DNA of 64,000 nt from Gammaproteobacteria bacterium (GCA_017577365.1 PKRJ01000010.1:1-64000), one strand, 5' to 3'. Shown: positions 37,087-45,500, numbered from the stretch's first letter. A program made the numbers and translations. Notes: generated by a model not told the origin, from the letters alone.

Positions 37087-38124
37087 TCAGGGCCGGCTCG
37101 CTGCGACGATGCTTTTCTCGGCAGCGTCTAGATACCACCGCGCGCGAGCGCGCCACTGGTCCGCGTCGGACGCCGCGTCCGGCACGCGCCGCGCATAGAG
37201 CACCGCGCGGGCGAGCGCGCGCCGGCTGCGATAGAAGTGGAGCAACGCTTGCGGGACCGGGTCGTTCGCGAGCCGCCGATACGCTTCCAGCAGTCGCGCG
37301 CCGGTCTCGGGAGCACCGAGACGGTCGCAGTCGAGCGCGAGGAAAGCGATCTCTTCCGCGGCGTCGAGCCAGCGGAGCGCGACCGAGAACTCGAGGCAGT
37401 CGATGACCTGCGGCGCGTCCGTCATGAACACGTGCTCGGCGCGGAGATCGCCGTGGGCGTCGACGATGCGATGCTCGCGCGCGCGACGCTCGAGGAGCGG
37501 CCGGTTGCGCTCGACGAACTCTTGCTGAAGCGCGGCGATGCGCCGGACCGTATCGTGCGGCAGGCCGCGATCCTGGCCGCCGACGGTGATCGCGCCGCGC
37601 GCGGTCGCAGCCGAGGAGCGCTCGAGGGCGTCGACGTAGCCGGGGCCGTCCCACGGCGCGCGGATCGCGCGATGCATGTAGAACTCGACGAGCTTCCCCA
37701 TGATGCGCCCGAGATCGGCGTCGCTCGCCCGGCAGCCGACGTCGGCGAGCGTCGCGCCGGAAGGCAAGCGCCGCATCACGACGAGCCAGTCGACGACGCC
37801 GTCGGCGTCGTCGCCCACGGCGTCATCGCCGACGGCGAGGCCTCGTTCCGTGCGCACGAGCGGCACGACGCGAAGATACGTGTCCTCCGCGAGCCGACGG
37901 TTCAGCGTGACCTCGAGCTCGCAGTACGCGCGACGGGCTTCCCGATCGCGGAAATCGATCAGTCCGAAGCGAATCGGCTTTTTCAGCTTGTAAACGAAAC
38001 GCGGCGAAAGGAAGACCCACGCGAAATGCGTTTCGACGGATTCGACGCGGTCGGGACGATCGGGAAAGGCGCGTCCGCTCTCGAGATACGAGACCTTCTC
38101 CGCGAGCGAGACTTCGTCTTCCAC
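37087..38124 (-). CDS. Aminoglycoside phosphotransferase-like kinase (COG2187 type), without the usual ATPase half
   Basis: 345 residues of APH/choline-kinase fold. Seen: SVETHFAWVFLSPRFVYKLKKPIRFGLIDFRDREARR (nucleotide-binding strand, Lys of VYKLKK), VVMRRLPSGATLAD (hinge), catalytic HGDLRAEHVF (H-G-D-x-R-x-x-H, the Brenner motif variant) and VIDCLEFSVALRWLD (metal-binding Asp). In the COG2187 family this domain is often fused to a P-loop kinase (COG0645), as in Mycobacterium Rv2004c; here only the first half exists. The substrate is unknown and antibiotic resistance should not be inferred. It reads against its neighbours. Confidence 0.8.
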   Translation of the reverse strand: MEDEVSLAEKVSYLESGRAFPDRPDRVESVETHFAWVFLSPRFVYKLKKPIRFGLIDFRDREARRAYCELEVTLNRRLAEDTYLRVVPLVRTERGLAVGDDAVGDDADGVVDWLVVMRRLPSGATLADVGCRASDADLGRIMGKLVEFYMHRAIRAPWDGPGYVDALERSSAATARGAITVGGQDRGLPHDTVRRIAALQQEFVERNRPLLERRAREHRIVDAHGDLRAEHVFMTDAPQVIDCLEFSVALRWLDAAEEIAFLALDCDRLGAPETGARLLEAYRRLANDPVPQALLHFYRSRRALARAVLYARRVPDAASDADQWRARARWYLDAAEKSIVAASRP

Positions 38125-38215
38125 GTCGGCATGCTAGCGTGCGGCCCGAAGCGGGCCATTCGGTATTATCCGCACTCGTTCCGCGCGGGCGCGATCCTCA
38201 TACTCGACTGTAGTG

Positions 38216-38258
38216 GTCGGACCCCTCGGTATGGAGTCGGCGGGTCCGTTCCAGACCT
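38216..38258. repeat. GGTCGGACCC-type repeat in the APH/PRT divergent gap
   Basis: TGGTCGGACCCCTCGG followed 20 bases on by GTCGGCGGGTCC: a copy of the short GGGTC/GACCC palindrome also seen at 17342, 21290 and 61159. The 169-base gap 38125-38293 also holds a perfect 6-bp stem at 38143-38157 and a TATTAT (38164-38169), probably the -10 for the rightward gene. Confidence 0.4.
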
Positions 38259-38293
38259 CGTCGAGATCAATCTCGGGATTGAACGGAGCGACG

Positions 38294-38980
38294 ATGCCCG
38301 AGACGGAACTCACCGGAGTGTTCCGAGACCGCCGCGATACCGGGCACCGTCTGGGGGATCGGCTGGCCGCGAAGTACTCGGGCGCGGACGCGATCGTGCT
38401 CGGCTTGCCGCGCGGCGGCGTCCCGGTCGCCGACGAGGTGGCCCGGCGGCTCGGCGCGCCGCTCGACGTGATCGTCGTACGCAAGCTCGGTGCGCCGTTC
38501 AATCCCGAATTCGCGATCGGCGCGATCGCGAGCGGCGGCATCGTCTACTTGAGCCCCTACGGTCTCGATCAAGCGGGACTGGACGAGGCCGACGTCGAGC
38601 CGCTCGTTGCACGCGAGCGCGCCGAGCTCGCACGTCGCGAGGAGCTTTATCGGCGCGGACGCGGACCGCTCGAAATCGAAGACAAGACCGTGTTCCTCGT
38701 CGACGACGGGATCGCGACCGGCTCGACGATGGAGGCCGCGGTTCTCGCCGTGCGCACCGCGTCGCCGCGCCGCGTGATCGTCGCGTCGCCGACGGCTTCG
38801 CGGAGCGCGGTGGCCTTGCTCGAGCGCGCAGCCGACGCGGTCGAGGTACTGAAGGTGCCGGAGCCTTATTTCGCCGTCGGCCTCTGGTACGCGAGCTTTC
38901 CGCAGCTTTCGGACGACGAGGTCGTCGACATTCTCGCTCGACACCACGGCGCGGCCGGCACCGACGGATCGAAATCGTAA
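38294..38980 (+). CDS. Phosphoribosyltransferase (COG1926 type)
   Basis: 228-residue protein of the type I PRTase fold. Seen: VLGLPRGGVPVADEVARRLGAPLDVIVVRKLGAP (first loop, wording of COG1926) and the PRPP-binding motif VFLVDDGIATGSTMEAAV. The C-terminus resembles WYASFPQLSDDEVV, characteristic for this group. The base it uses is not known. Mycobacterial relatives (Rv0571c) belong to the dormancy regulon. It could consume the PRPP made by the neighbouring Prs-like enzyme. ATG at 38294 with GGAG 6 bases upstream. Confidence 0.85.
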   Translation: MPETELTGVFRDRRDTGHRLGDRLAAKYSGADAIVLGLPRGGVPVADEVARRLGAPLDVIVVRKLGAPFNPEFAIGAIASGGIVYLSPYGLDQAGLDEADVEPLVARERAELARREELYRRGRGPLEIEDKTVFLVDDGIATGSTMEAAVLAVRTASPRRVIVASPTASRSAVALLERAADAVEVLKVPEPYFAVGLWYASFPQLSDDEVVDILARHHGAAGTDGSKS

Positions 38981-39052
38981 GCGCCCGACGCGTGCAAGGG
39001 CGCTCGACAGGTCCGTGGGCGAACATGAACCGCCGTTCGACGGAAGGCGGTG

Positions 39053-39170
39053 GCGCGTGCGCGGTGCGATAGGTCTTCGCGGGACCGCTCGTGCACATCC
39101 GTGTGACGCTGCGGCGCGCGCCATCCCTGGCGCGCGACGCTCCCGCGAAGGCCTATCGCACCGCACGCGC
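39053..39170. repeat. Palindromic element B (118 bp), reversed orientation
   Basis: Inverted repeat with arms 39053-39084 and 39141-39170, differing by one substitution and a 2-base indel. The loop contains a perfect inner hairpin GCGCGCC-ATCCCT-GGCGCGC (39115-39134), which on the minus strand reads ...CCAGGGATGG..., the same core as element C. On that strand the order is arm, GCGTC, inner hairpin, 29 bases containing GGATG, arm, exactly as in element C. It lies in the 354-base non-coding stretch (38981-39334) between the PRTase and the kinase-RNase Z fusion. Confidence 0.75.
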
Positions 39171-39194
39171 GCTGTCGGTGTTCGCGCCGCTCGA

Positions 39195-39255
39195 CACCCG
39201 ATCTCATGCCGCCCCACGTCCGCGCGCCGGCGGTCGCACCCGATCTCATGCCGCC
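39195..39255 (+). repeat. Two copies of a 19-base direct repeat, 42-base period
   Basis: CACCCGATCTCATGCCGCC occurs at 39195-39213 and again at 39237-39255 without mismatch, between element B and the fusion gene. Two copies only; possible regulator site or the trace of a local duplication. Confidence 0.6.
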
Positions 39256-39301
39256 GCGCATGAGCGCCTGCACGCCTGCGCGTCTGCGGTCGACCCCCCG
39301 A

Positions 39302-39307
39302 TATACT
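39302..39307 (+). promoter_or_regulatory. -10 element (TATACT) before the kinase-RNase Z fusion
   Basis: TATACT matches the consensus at 5 of 6 positions, 28 bases before the ATG at 39335; no good -35 is visible. Confidence 0.3.
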
Positions 39308-39334
39308 CGCGGCCGCGTTAAGCTCGCTATCTCG

Positions 39335-41338
39335 ATGCAGCACGAAATCATCGAATCCACGCTCGCGGCCGGCGGCCGGGTTCTGATCGCCGGCCCGCCA
39401 GGGACGGGCAAGTCGACGCTGGCCGCGACGCTCGCCGAGGGCTTCGCGAACGCGGGGCTCGTATGCATCGGGTGCGATCCGGGATCGCCGGCCTACGGCG
39501 CGCCGGGCGCGGCATGCGTCGGCATCGCGCGCGGCGACGGCTGGGAGCTCGTCGACGTCGAGCCGATCTGCAGCCTCGATGCGGTGCGCTTTCGTCTACC
39601 GCTCGTCGAAGCGGCCGCGGCGCTCCTCGAGCGCACCGCGCCCGGCCCATGCGTTCTCGATGCGCCGGGCACGTATCGCGGAGCCCCGAGCGCGGAGCTC
39701 ATCAGCGCGCTCGCGCGACGTTTGCGCGCGGATCTCGTCGTGCTGCTCGAGCGCGGCGACGTTGCGGAGCTCGCTGCCGAGCTCGACGCGCTCTGCGTAC
39801 GAATCTTGCGTTTGCCGGCTTCGCCCCTGGCGCGCGCGCCGAGCAAACGCGCGCGGGCGCGGCATCGCACTGCCCTTTGGAACGCGTATCTCGACGCGGG
39901 CGGCATCGTTTGCGAGGTCGACGTCGATGCGCTTCGACTGATCGGCACGCCGCCGCCGCTCGATGTGCCGTCGGCGTGGCAGGGCCGGCAGGTCGCGCTG
40001 CTTCGCGCAGGCGGGTGCGTCGCGTTCGGCGAGGTGGTGGGCCTCGACGCGGCCCGCTTACGGCTCAGAGTGCGCGGCGATCCCGACGGCGCTACGGCGC
40101 TCATGATCCGTGACGCGCGCCGCGCACGCGACGGCCTGCTCGGGACCGCCGAGCCGTTTCCGCAAGGCGTGACCTATCGTGGACCCCGCGATCCGCGGCG
40201 CTCGAAGAGCGCGCGAGCCGCTTCGCTTCCTCGAGTTACCGAGACGGAGGGTCGCGACGTCGACGGCGACCGCGTCGGCACGGCGAGCACGGAGCCGCAG
40301 CCTCTCGCCGCCGCGGAGCTGCGCCCCGTCGTGCACGTCGGTCCGTTCACCGCGACGCTGCTGAACGGCGTCTTCCGCGACCCGCTGCTGCTCGTGAAGC
40401 TCCGTCATTCGAGCCGCATGCTGCTGTTCGATATCGGCGAGACGCCCGAGCTCGACGCGCGGACCGCGCACGCGGTCACCGACGTGTTCATCACGCACGC
40501 GCACATCGACCATATCGGCGGATTCCTGCGGCTGCTGCGTCTCCGGATCGGCGAATCGTCGGTGTGCCGAATCCATGGTCCGCCCGGTCTCGCGGCGAAT
40601 ATCGCGGGTTTGGTCAGCGGAGTGCATTGGGATCGTGCCGGGGAAGGCGCGCCGCGCTTTACGGTCGCGGAGCTTCATCCCGACGAGACGCTGCATCGCT
40701 TCGCCGTGCACGCGGGCGAGCAAACCGCTCGTTTGCTCGAGGTCGTCTCCGCGCCGGACGGGCGACTCCTCGACGAGTCGACGCTCAACGTGCACGCGGT
40801 GACCTTGGATCACTTGACGCCGGTGCTCGCGTTCGCGCTCGAGTCGACGGTCGAGATCAACGTGCGCAAGGAACGGCTCGCCGAGCTCGGCGCACGGCCG
40901 GGGCCGTGGCTGACCGCCTTGAAGCAGGCGATCGCGGCCGGGCGGTGCGACGAGCTCATCGAGCTGCCCGACGGCTCGCGGCGAGCGGTCGGCGAGCTTG
41001 CCGATTTTCTCGTGCTGATTCGCCCCGGCACGAAGCTCGTCTATGCGACGGATCTCGCCGATACCGAAAGCAACCGGCGCCGTCTCACCGAGCTTGCGCG
41101 AAACGCCGACGTGCTCTTCTGCGAGTCGACGTTTCTCAGCGCCGATGCCGACCGCGCGGCCCGCACGGGCCATCTGACGACGCGCGCTTGCGGCGAGATC
41201 GCGACCGCCGCCAAAGTCGCGCGTCTCGTGCCGTTCCATTTCTCGCGGCGTTACGAGACCGATCCCGGCGAGGTGTACCGCGAGGTTCGAGCCGCGTGCT
41301 CGAGCGCCGTCATGCCGCAAGCCGTCCGGCACGAGTAG
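39335..41338 (+). CDS. Fusion of Clp1-like polynucleotide kinase and RNase Z-like metallo-beta-lactamase
   Basis: 667 residues in two clear parts. Residues 1-195 form a P-loop domain: Walker A GPPGTGKST (20-28), CDPGSPAYGAPGA (D48 and PG, the Clp1/Grc3 pattern D-x-G-Q...PG) and CVLDAPGTYRG (Walker B region). A beta-rich segment (about 210-270, RQVALLRAGGCVAFGEVVGL) resembles the C-terminal barrel of Clp1-type polynucleotide 5'-kinases (COG1341). Residues about 325-660 are an RNase Z-type nuclease domain: THAHIDH (H388, H390, D392, H393), TLDH (H493), YATDLAD (D573), TGHLTT (H613) and PFHFSRRY (H635). All zinc ligands seem present. A 5'-OH kinase and a tRNA 3'-end-type endonuclease in one chain suggests RNA end processing or repair. 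ATG at 39335; weak ribosome site. I know of no named family with this fusion. Confidence 0.8.
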   Translation: MQHEIIESTLAAGGRVLIAGPPGTGKSTLAATLAEGFANAGLVCIGCDPGSPAYGAPGAACVGIARGDGWELVDVEPICSLDAVRFRLPLVEAAAALLERTAPGPCVLDAPGTYRGAPSAELISALARRLRADLVVLLERGDVAELAAELDALCVRILRLPASPLARAPSKRARARHRTALWNAYLDAGGIVCEVDVDALRLIGTPPPLDVPSAWQGRQVALLRAGGCVAFGEVVGLDAARLRLRVRGDPDGATALMIRDARRARDGLLGTAEPFPQGVTYRGPRDPRRSKSARAASLPRVTETEGRDVDGDRVGTASTEPQPLAAAELRPVVHVGPFTATLLNGVFRDPLLLVKLRHSSRMLLFDIGETPELDARTAHAVTDVFITHAHIDHIGGFLRLLRLRIGESSVCRIHGPPGLAANIAGLVSGVHWDRAGEGAPRFTVAELHPDETLHRFAVHAGEQTARLLEVVSAPDGRLLDESTLNVHAVTLDHLTPVLAFALESTVEINVRKERLAELGARPGPWLTALKQAIAAGRCDELIELPDGSRRAVGELADFLVLIRPGTKLVYATDLADTESNRRRLTELARNADVLFCESTFLSADADRAARTGHLTTRACGEIATAAKVARLVPFHFSRRYETDPGEVYREVRAACSSAVMPQAVRHE

Positions 41339-41356
41339 CGGCTACACTGCGCGTCG

Positions 41357-43294
41357 ATGCTCACGTTGTCCAATATCACGCTGCGGCGCGGCCCGCGGGT
41401 GCTGCTCAGGAACCTTTCGGTCGCCGTCTATCCCGGCTGGCGCGTCGGCGTCGTCGGCCGCAACGGCAGCGGCAAGTCGAGCCTGTTCGCGATGCTGCTC
41501 GGCGAGCTCGCGCCGGACGAGGGCGAGATCTCGCTGCCGCGCGATCTTTCGATCGCCGCGGTCGAGCAGGAGACGCCGGCGACGCCGCAGCCCGCGATCG
41601 AGTACGTCCTCGACGGCGACCAGGAGCTCCGCGCGCTCGAGCAGGCGCTCGCACGCGCGGAGCGCGAGGGCGACGCGTCCGGCATCGCGCGCGCGCACGA
41701 GCGGCTTCGCGAGATCGGCGGCTACGCCGCTCGCGCTCGCGCCGGCGCGATGCTGTTCGGGCTCGGTTTCCCGAGCGAGACGCACACGCGGCCGGTCGCG
41801 GACTTCTCCGGCGGCTGGCGGATGCGGCTCAATCTCGCCCGCTCGCTGATGCAGCGGTCCGACCTGCTCTTGCTCGACGAGCCGACGAACCATCTCGATC
41901 TCGACGCCGTGCTCTGGCTCGAGCGCACGCTGGCGGACTTCAGCGGCACGTTGCTCGTGATCTCGCACGACCGCGACTTCCTCGACGCGACGACGACGCA
42001 CACGCTGCACCTCGCGAACGGCGAGGGTCGTCTCTACTCGGGCAACTACTCGAGCTTCGAGACGCAGCGCGCCGCGCAGCTCGCGAGCCAGGCCGCGGCT
42101 TACGAAGCGCAGCAGCGCCGCATCGCGCACCTGCAGAGCTTCGTCGATCGGTTTCGCGCGAAGGCGAGCAAGGCGCGGCAGGCGCAGGCGCGGCTGAAGA
42201 TGATCGAGCGGATGCCGAAGGTCGCGCCGGTCCACGCGGAGGCGGGCTTCGATTTCGAGTTTCGCACGCCGCGCCGCTTGCCCGCGCCGCTCGTGCGCCT
42301 CGACGCGGTCTCCGTGGGCTACGACGGCGTGCCCGTGCTGCGGGGTGTCAAGCTCTCGGTCGCGCCGGGGCAGAGGATCGGGTTGCTCGGCGCGAACGGC
42401 GCCGGCAAGTCGACGCTGATCAAGCTCCTTGCGGGCGAGCTCACGCCGCTCGAAGGCGAAGCCCAGGCGAACCCGAACGTCGTCGTCGGATACTTCGCGC
42501 AGCATCAGATCGACGCGCTCGATCTCATGCGCTCTCCGCTCGAGCACGTGATCGGGGCCGATCCCTCGCTCGGCGAGCAGGCCGCGCGGGATTTCCTCGG
42601 TGGCTTCGCGTTTCGCGGCGATCGCGTCTTCGAGCCGGTCGCGCAGTTCTCGGGCGGCGAGCGGGCGAGGCTCGCGCTCGCGCTGCTCGTGCAGCGCGAG
42701 CCGAACCTCTTGCTGCTCGACGAGCCGACGAACCATCTCGATCTCGACATGCGCCACGCGCTCGAGGTCGCGCTGCAGTCGTTCGAAGGCGCCGTCGTCA
42801 CGGTCTCGCACGACCGTCACCTGTTGCGGGCGACGTGCGACGAGCTTTGGCTCGTCGCCGACGGCAGCGTCGCGCCGTTCGACGGCGATCTCGACGACTA
42901 CGCGCGTTGGCTCGCGGCACGGCAGAGCTCGGCGGCGGCATCGCTCGGCGCCTCGGAGTCGCGAAACCGCGCGGCGTCGCCGCCGGCCCCGAGCGCGCGC
43001 GACCGGCGCCGCGAGGCGGCAGAGCAGCGCGCCCGCGAGAAACCGCTGCGCGATGCGCTCGAGCGGATCGAGCGTGAGCTCGACGCGCACCGCGAGCGTC
43101 TCACCGAGATCGAGCGCACGCTCGCGGATCCGGCGCTCTACGCGAGCGGCGACGCGGAGCGGCTCGCGGCGCTCGCGAAGGAGCAGGCGGAGATCAAGCG
43201 CCGCATCGAGGACGTCGAGACGCGCTGGCTCGAGGCGGCCGAAGCGCTCGAGGCGGCGCGGTCCGGCGCCGCTCCAGTGGCGCGATCGCGTTAG
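41357..43294 (+). CDS. yheS: ABC-F ribosome-associated ATPase YheS
   Basis: 645 residues, two ABC ATPase domains without membrane part. First: GRNGSGKSS, FSGGWRMRLNLARSLM, LLLLDEPTNHLDLDAVLWLE; linker (P-site tRNA interaction motif) rich in K/R/Q with SKARQAQARLKMIERM; second: GANGAGKST, FSGGERARLALALL, LLLLDEPTNHLDLDMRHALE. The C-terminus (about 540-640) is an E/R-rich coiled coil. Near identity in wording and length to E. coli YheS (637 residues), which helps ribosomes through difficult nascent chains. It follows the fusion gene by 18 bases; TACACT at 41343-41348 may give it a leaderless message, since no Shine-Dalgarno is seen before the ATG at 41357. Confidence 0.93.
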   Translation: MLTLSNITLRRGPRVLLRNLSVAVYPGWRVGVVGRNGSGKSSLFAMLLGELAPDEGEISLPRDLSIAAVEQETPATPQPAIEYVLDGDQELRALEQALARAEREGDASGIARAHERLREIGGYAARARAGAMLFGLGFPSETHTRPVADFSGGWRMRLNLARSLMQRSDLLLLDEPTNHLDLDAVLWLERTLADFSGTLLVISHDRDFLDATTTHTLHLANGEGRLYSGNYSSFETQRAAQLASQAAAYEAQQRRIAHLQSFVDRFRAKASKARQAQARLKMIERMPKVAPVHAEAGFDFEFRTPRRLPAPLVRLDAVSVGYDGVPVLRGVKLSVAPGQRIGLLGANGAGKSTLIKLLAGELTPLEGEAQANPNVVVGYFAQHQIDALDLMRSPLEHVIGADPSLGEQAARDFLGGFAFRGDRVFEPVAQFSGGERARLALALLVQREPNLLLLDEPTNHLDLDMRHALEVALQSFEGAVVTVSHDRHLLRATCDELWLVADGSVAPFDGDLDDYARWLAARQSSAAASLGASESRNRAASPPAPSARDRRREAAEQRAREKPLRDALERIERELDAHRERLTEIERTLADPALYASGDAERLAALAKEQAEIKRRIEDVETRWLEAAEALEAARSGAAPVARSR

Positions 43295-43301
43295 CTCGGC
43301 G

Positions 43302-43324
43302 GGCCGCGCTCGAGTGGCGCGGCC
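43302..43324. terminator. Bidirectional stem-loop between yheS and the S9 peptidase gene
   Basis: Perfect 8-bp stem GGCCGCGC (43302-43309) / GCGCGGCC (43317-43324), 7-base loop, filling the 31 bases between two convergent genes. No long T-run on either side. Confidence 0.55.
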
Positions 43325-43325
43325 G

Positions 43326-45500
43326 TTACTCCTGAGCTGCCGCCGCCGCGCCGAGCCGCTCGACATGGACATCGAGCTCGTACGGCGGCGGCTCGCCGCC
43401 CGGGCCCTGCAGGTAGTGTTTCATCCACCGCTGCATGCGGAGCGCGTAATCGAGCTGCGCGGCCGTGTCTCGATTGCCGTGTTGCTCGCCCGGATAGCGC
43501 ACGAGCCGAACGGGCGTATCGGTGCGCAGCTTGATGTGCCGATAGAGCGCGAGCGACTGGCTCGGATCGACGCGCGGATCCGCGTCGCCGCCGAGGATGA
43601 GCAGCGGCGTGCGCGTCTTTCCCGCGTGATAGATGGGGCTTCGCTCGAGCGCGAACTGCCAGTCGTCCCACGGCCACGCGCGCCAATGCACCTGATGGAG
43701 CTCGTGCGGGATGTCGCTCGTGCCGGCGGCGGCAATGAGGTCCGATAGGCCGACGAACGCGACCGCGGCGGCGAAATGCTCGGTGAGGGCGGTCGCCCCC
43801 CACATCGACGCGTACCCGCCGTACGAGGCGCCGCTGATCCCGACGCGGCCCGGATCGGCGAGCCCGATCTCGACGAGATAGGCCTTCGCGTCGACGAGAT
43901 CGTCGAACTCGCGGCCGGCCGGATCGCGGTGATCGAGCTTCGAGAACTCGACGCCGCGCCCGGTGCTCGCGCGATAGTTCGGATAGAAGAACGCGAAGCC
44001 GTCGGCTGCCATCGCTTGCGCCGGAAACGTGTAGCTCGACATCCAGCCGTGGCTGAAATGCGATTCCGGCCCGCCGTGCACGGCGATCACGACCGGATAG
44101 CGCCGGCCGGGCTGCCTCTGCATCGGCCCGACGAGAATCCCCTCGATCACGAGACCGTCGCGCGCGGTGTAGCGTAGCACCTCTTGCGGCGCGAGATCGC
44201 GCTCGTCGAGGATCGGATTCGAGCGCGTCAAGCGGCGATAACCCTCCGCCTCGGACCAGACGTACACCTCTTGCGGGTGCTGCGGCGTCTCGGCGACGAG
44301 CGCGAAGCGACGACCCGCGGCGTTTCCGTGCAACGTGCGCACGATCGGACCGCCTTCGGGCTCGGGCGGAATCTCGAACGGCTCGTCGACGCGCGTTCGT
44401 GCGATCTCGGTGAAGACGCCGCGTGCGCCGACGTAGAGCAGGGTCTCGGCATCGAGCCACATCAAGCGCTCGATATGCCCCGGATAATCCCGATCGACGC
44501 GCCGCGGCTCGCCGCCGTCCGCGGAAACGACGTAGAGCCGTCCCTCGAGCGGATCGTTCGGGTCGGCGGCGCCGATGAACGCGATCCTCGTGCCGTCCGG
44601 CGACCAGACGAACTCGCCGAGCTTGCCTTCGTGCTCGACGCGGCCGATGACGCGCGACGTCTCGGTCTCGACGATCGTGATCTTGCGGTTCACGTAGAAG
44701 TCGTCGATCAGGGGCGTCGGCGCGAGCGCGACCGCGTACCGCGTGCCGTCGGGCGAGAAGCGCACGACGGACGCCGATCCCGGAAGCTCGGCACGGATTG
44801 CGAGCGGCGGTTCCTCGGCGTCCGAGCGCTGGCCGCGCGCGCCGGCGCCCGTTCGCCTCCGCTCGCCCGGTCGATCGCGGCCCTCGGGGCTCGCCGCCGG
44901 CGAGCCGCGCGACGCGCGCTCGGCCGCGCGCGCGACGTCGAGGATCCAGACGCCGGTCGGCAGCGCGGACTCCTCGTACACCTCGGCGTCGAAACCCTTC
45001 TCGCGCAGCTTTTCCCAGTGCTCGGGCGGCGCATCGGCCGCGAGAAATGCGAGCTTGCGCCCGTCGTTCGACAGCTCGAGCTCCCCGATATCGGTATCGT
45101 GCGCGTAGAGCCGCCGTGATTCGCCGCCGTCGATCGGGATCTCGTACAGCGCGACGTGCTCGTCATCGTCGCGCTTCGCGGTATAGAAAATCTTCTTTCC
45201 GTCGGCCGACCATTCGATGTCCCGAACGTCGACCTTGCCGATGACATAGCCGCGCGAGCGGCCTTCGAGGTCGGTGACGTGCAGCTCTCTGTACGCCGGT
45301 CCGTCGTCGTCGACGTAAGGGCGTCGAGGCACCCGCAGCACGTACGCGATGCGCTCGCCGTCCGGGGACATCTCCGCGGTCGCGACGCTGCGCAGCGTCA
45401 CGATCTCCTCGACGGTGAGAGGCCCGGCCGACGATGCGGCCGCGACGAAGGCCGCGGCCGCGGAAAGCAGGAGGGCGAGGTTTCGACGAGCGAAGCTCAT
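43326..45500 (-). CDS. Secreted S9-family (prolyl oligopeptidase type) serine peptidase
   Basis: 724-residue exported peptidase. Signal peptide MSFARRNLALLLSAAAAF, cleavage near SSAGP. The first 440 residues form a beta-propeller of TolB/WD-like blades (repeated 'fSPDGtrIAf' motifs such as VRFSPDGTRYAVAL and FVWSPDGTRIAFIG). The catalytic alpha/beta-hydrolase domain follows: VVIAVHGGPESHFSHGW (oxyanion region), nucleophile in GISGASYGGYASMW (near 557), Asp in GDADPRVDPSQS and His in GEQHGNRD. It probably removes dipeptides or acyl-amino acids from peptides in the periplasm. A low-complexity R/G/E insertion lies in the propeller around 200-235. The ATG at 45500 is chosen over one 8 codons upstream. 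Confidence 0.9.
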   Translation of the reverse strand: MSFARRNLALLLSAAAAFVAAASSAGPLTVEEIVTLRSVATAEMSPDGERIAYVLRVPRRPYVDDDGPAYRELHVTDLEGRSRGYVIGKVDVRDIEWSADGKKIFYTAKRDDDEHVALYEIPIDGGESRRLYAHDTDIGELELSNDGRKLAFLAADAPPEHWEKLREKGFDAEVYEESALPTGVWILDVARAAERASRGSPAASPEGRDRPGERRRTGAGARGQRSDAEEPPLAIRAELPGSASVVRFSPDGTRYAVALAPTPLIDDFYVNRKITIVETETSRVIGRVEHEGKLGEFVWSPDGTRIAFIGAADPNDPLEGRLYVVSADGGEPRRVDRDYPGHIERLMWLDAETLLYVGARGVFTEIARTRVDEPFEIPPEPEGGPIVRTLHGNAAGRRFALVAETPQHPQEVYVWSEAEGYRRLTRSNPILDERDLAPQEVLRYTARDGLVIEGILVGPMQRQPGRRYPVVIAVHGGPESHFSHGWMSSYTFPAQAMAADGFAFFYPNYRASTGRGVEFSKLDHRDPAGREFDDLVDAKAYLVEIGLADPGRVGISGASYGGYASMWGATALTEHFAAAVAFVGLSDLIAAAGTSDIPHELHQVHWRAWPWDDWQFALERSPIYHAGKTRTPLLILGGDADPRVDPSQSLALYRHIKLRTDTPVRLVRYPGEQHGNRDTAAQLDYALRMQRWMKHYLQGPGGEPPPYELDVHVERLGAAAAAQE

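Noticed and set aside
37087..38124. Aminoglycoside resistance gene
   Set aside because: The APH fold is shared by many kinases; the N-terminal wording fits the COG2187 family of unknown substrate, not antibiotic kinases.
39195..39255. CRISPR-like direct repeats
   Set aside because: Only two copies, 23-base gap, no cas genes; not an array.
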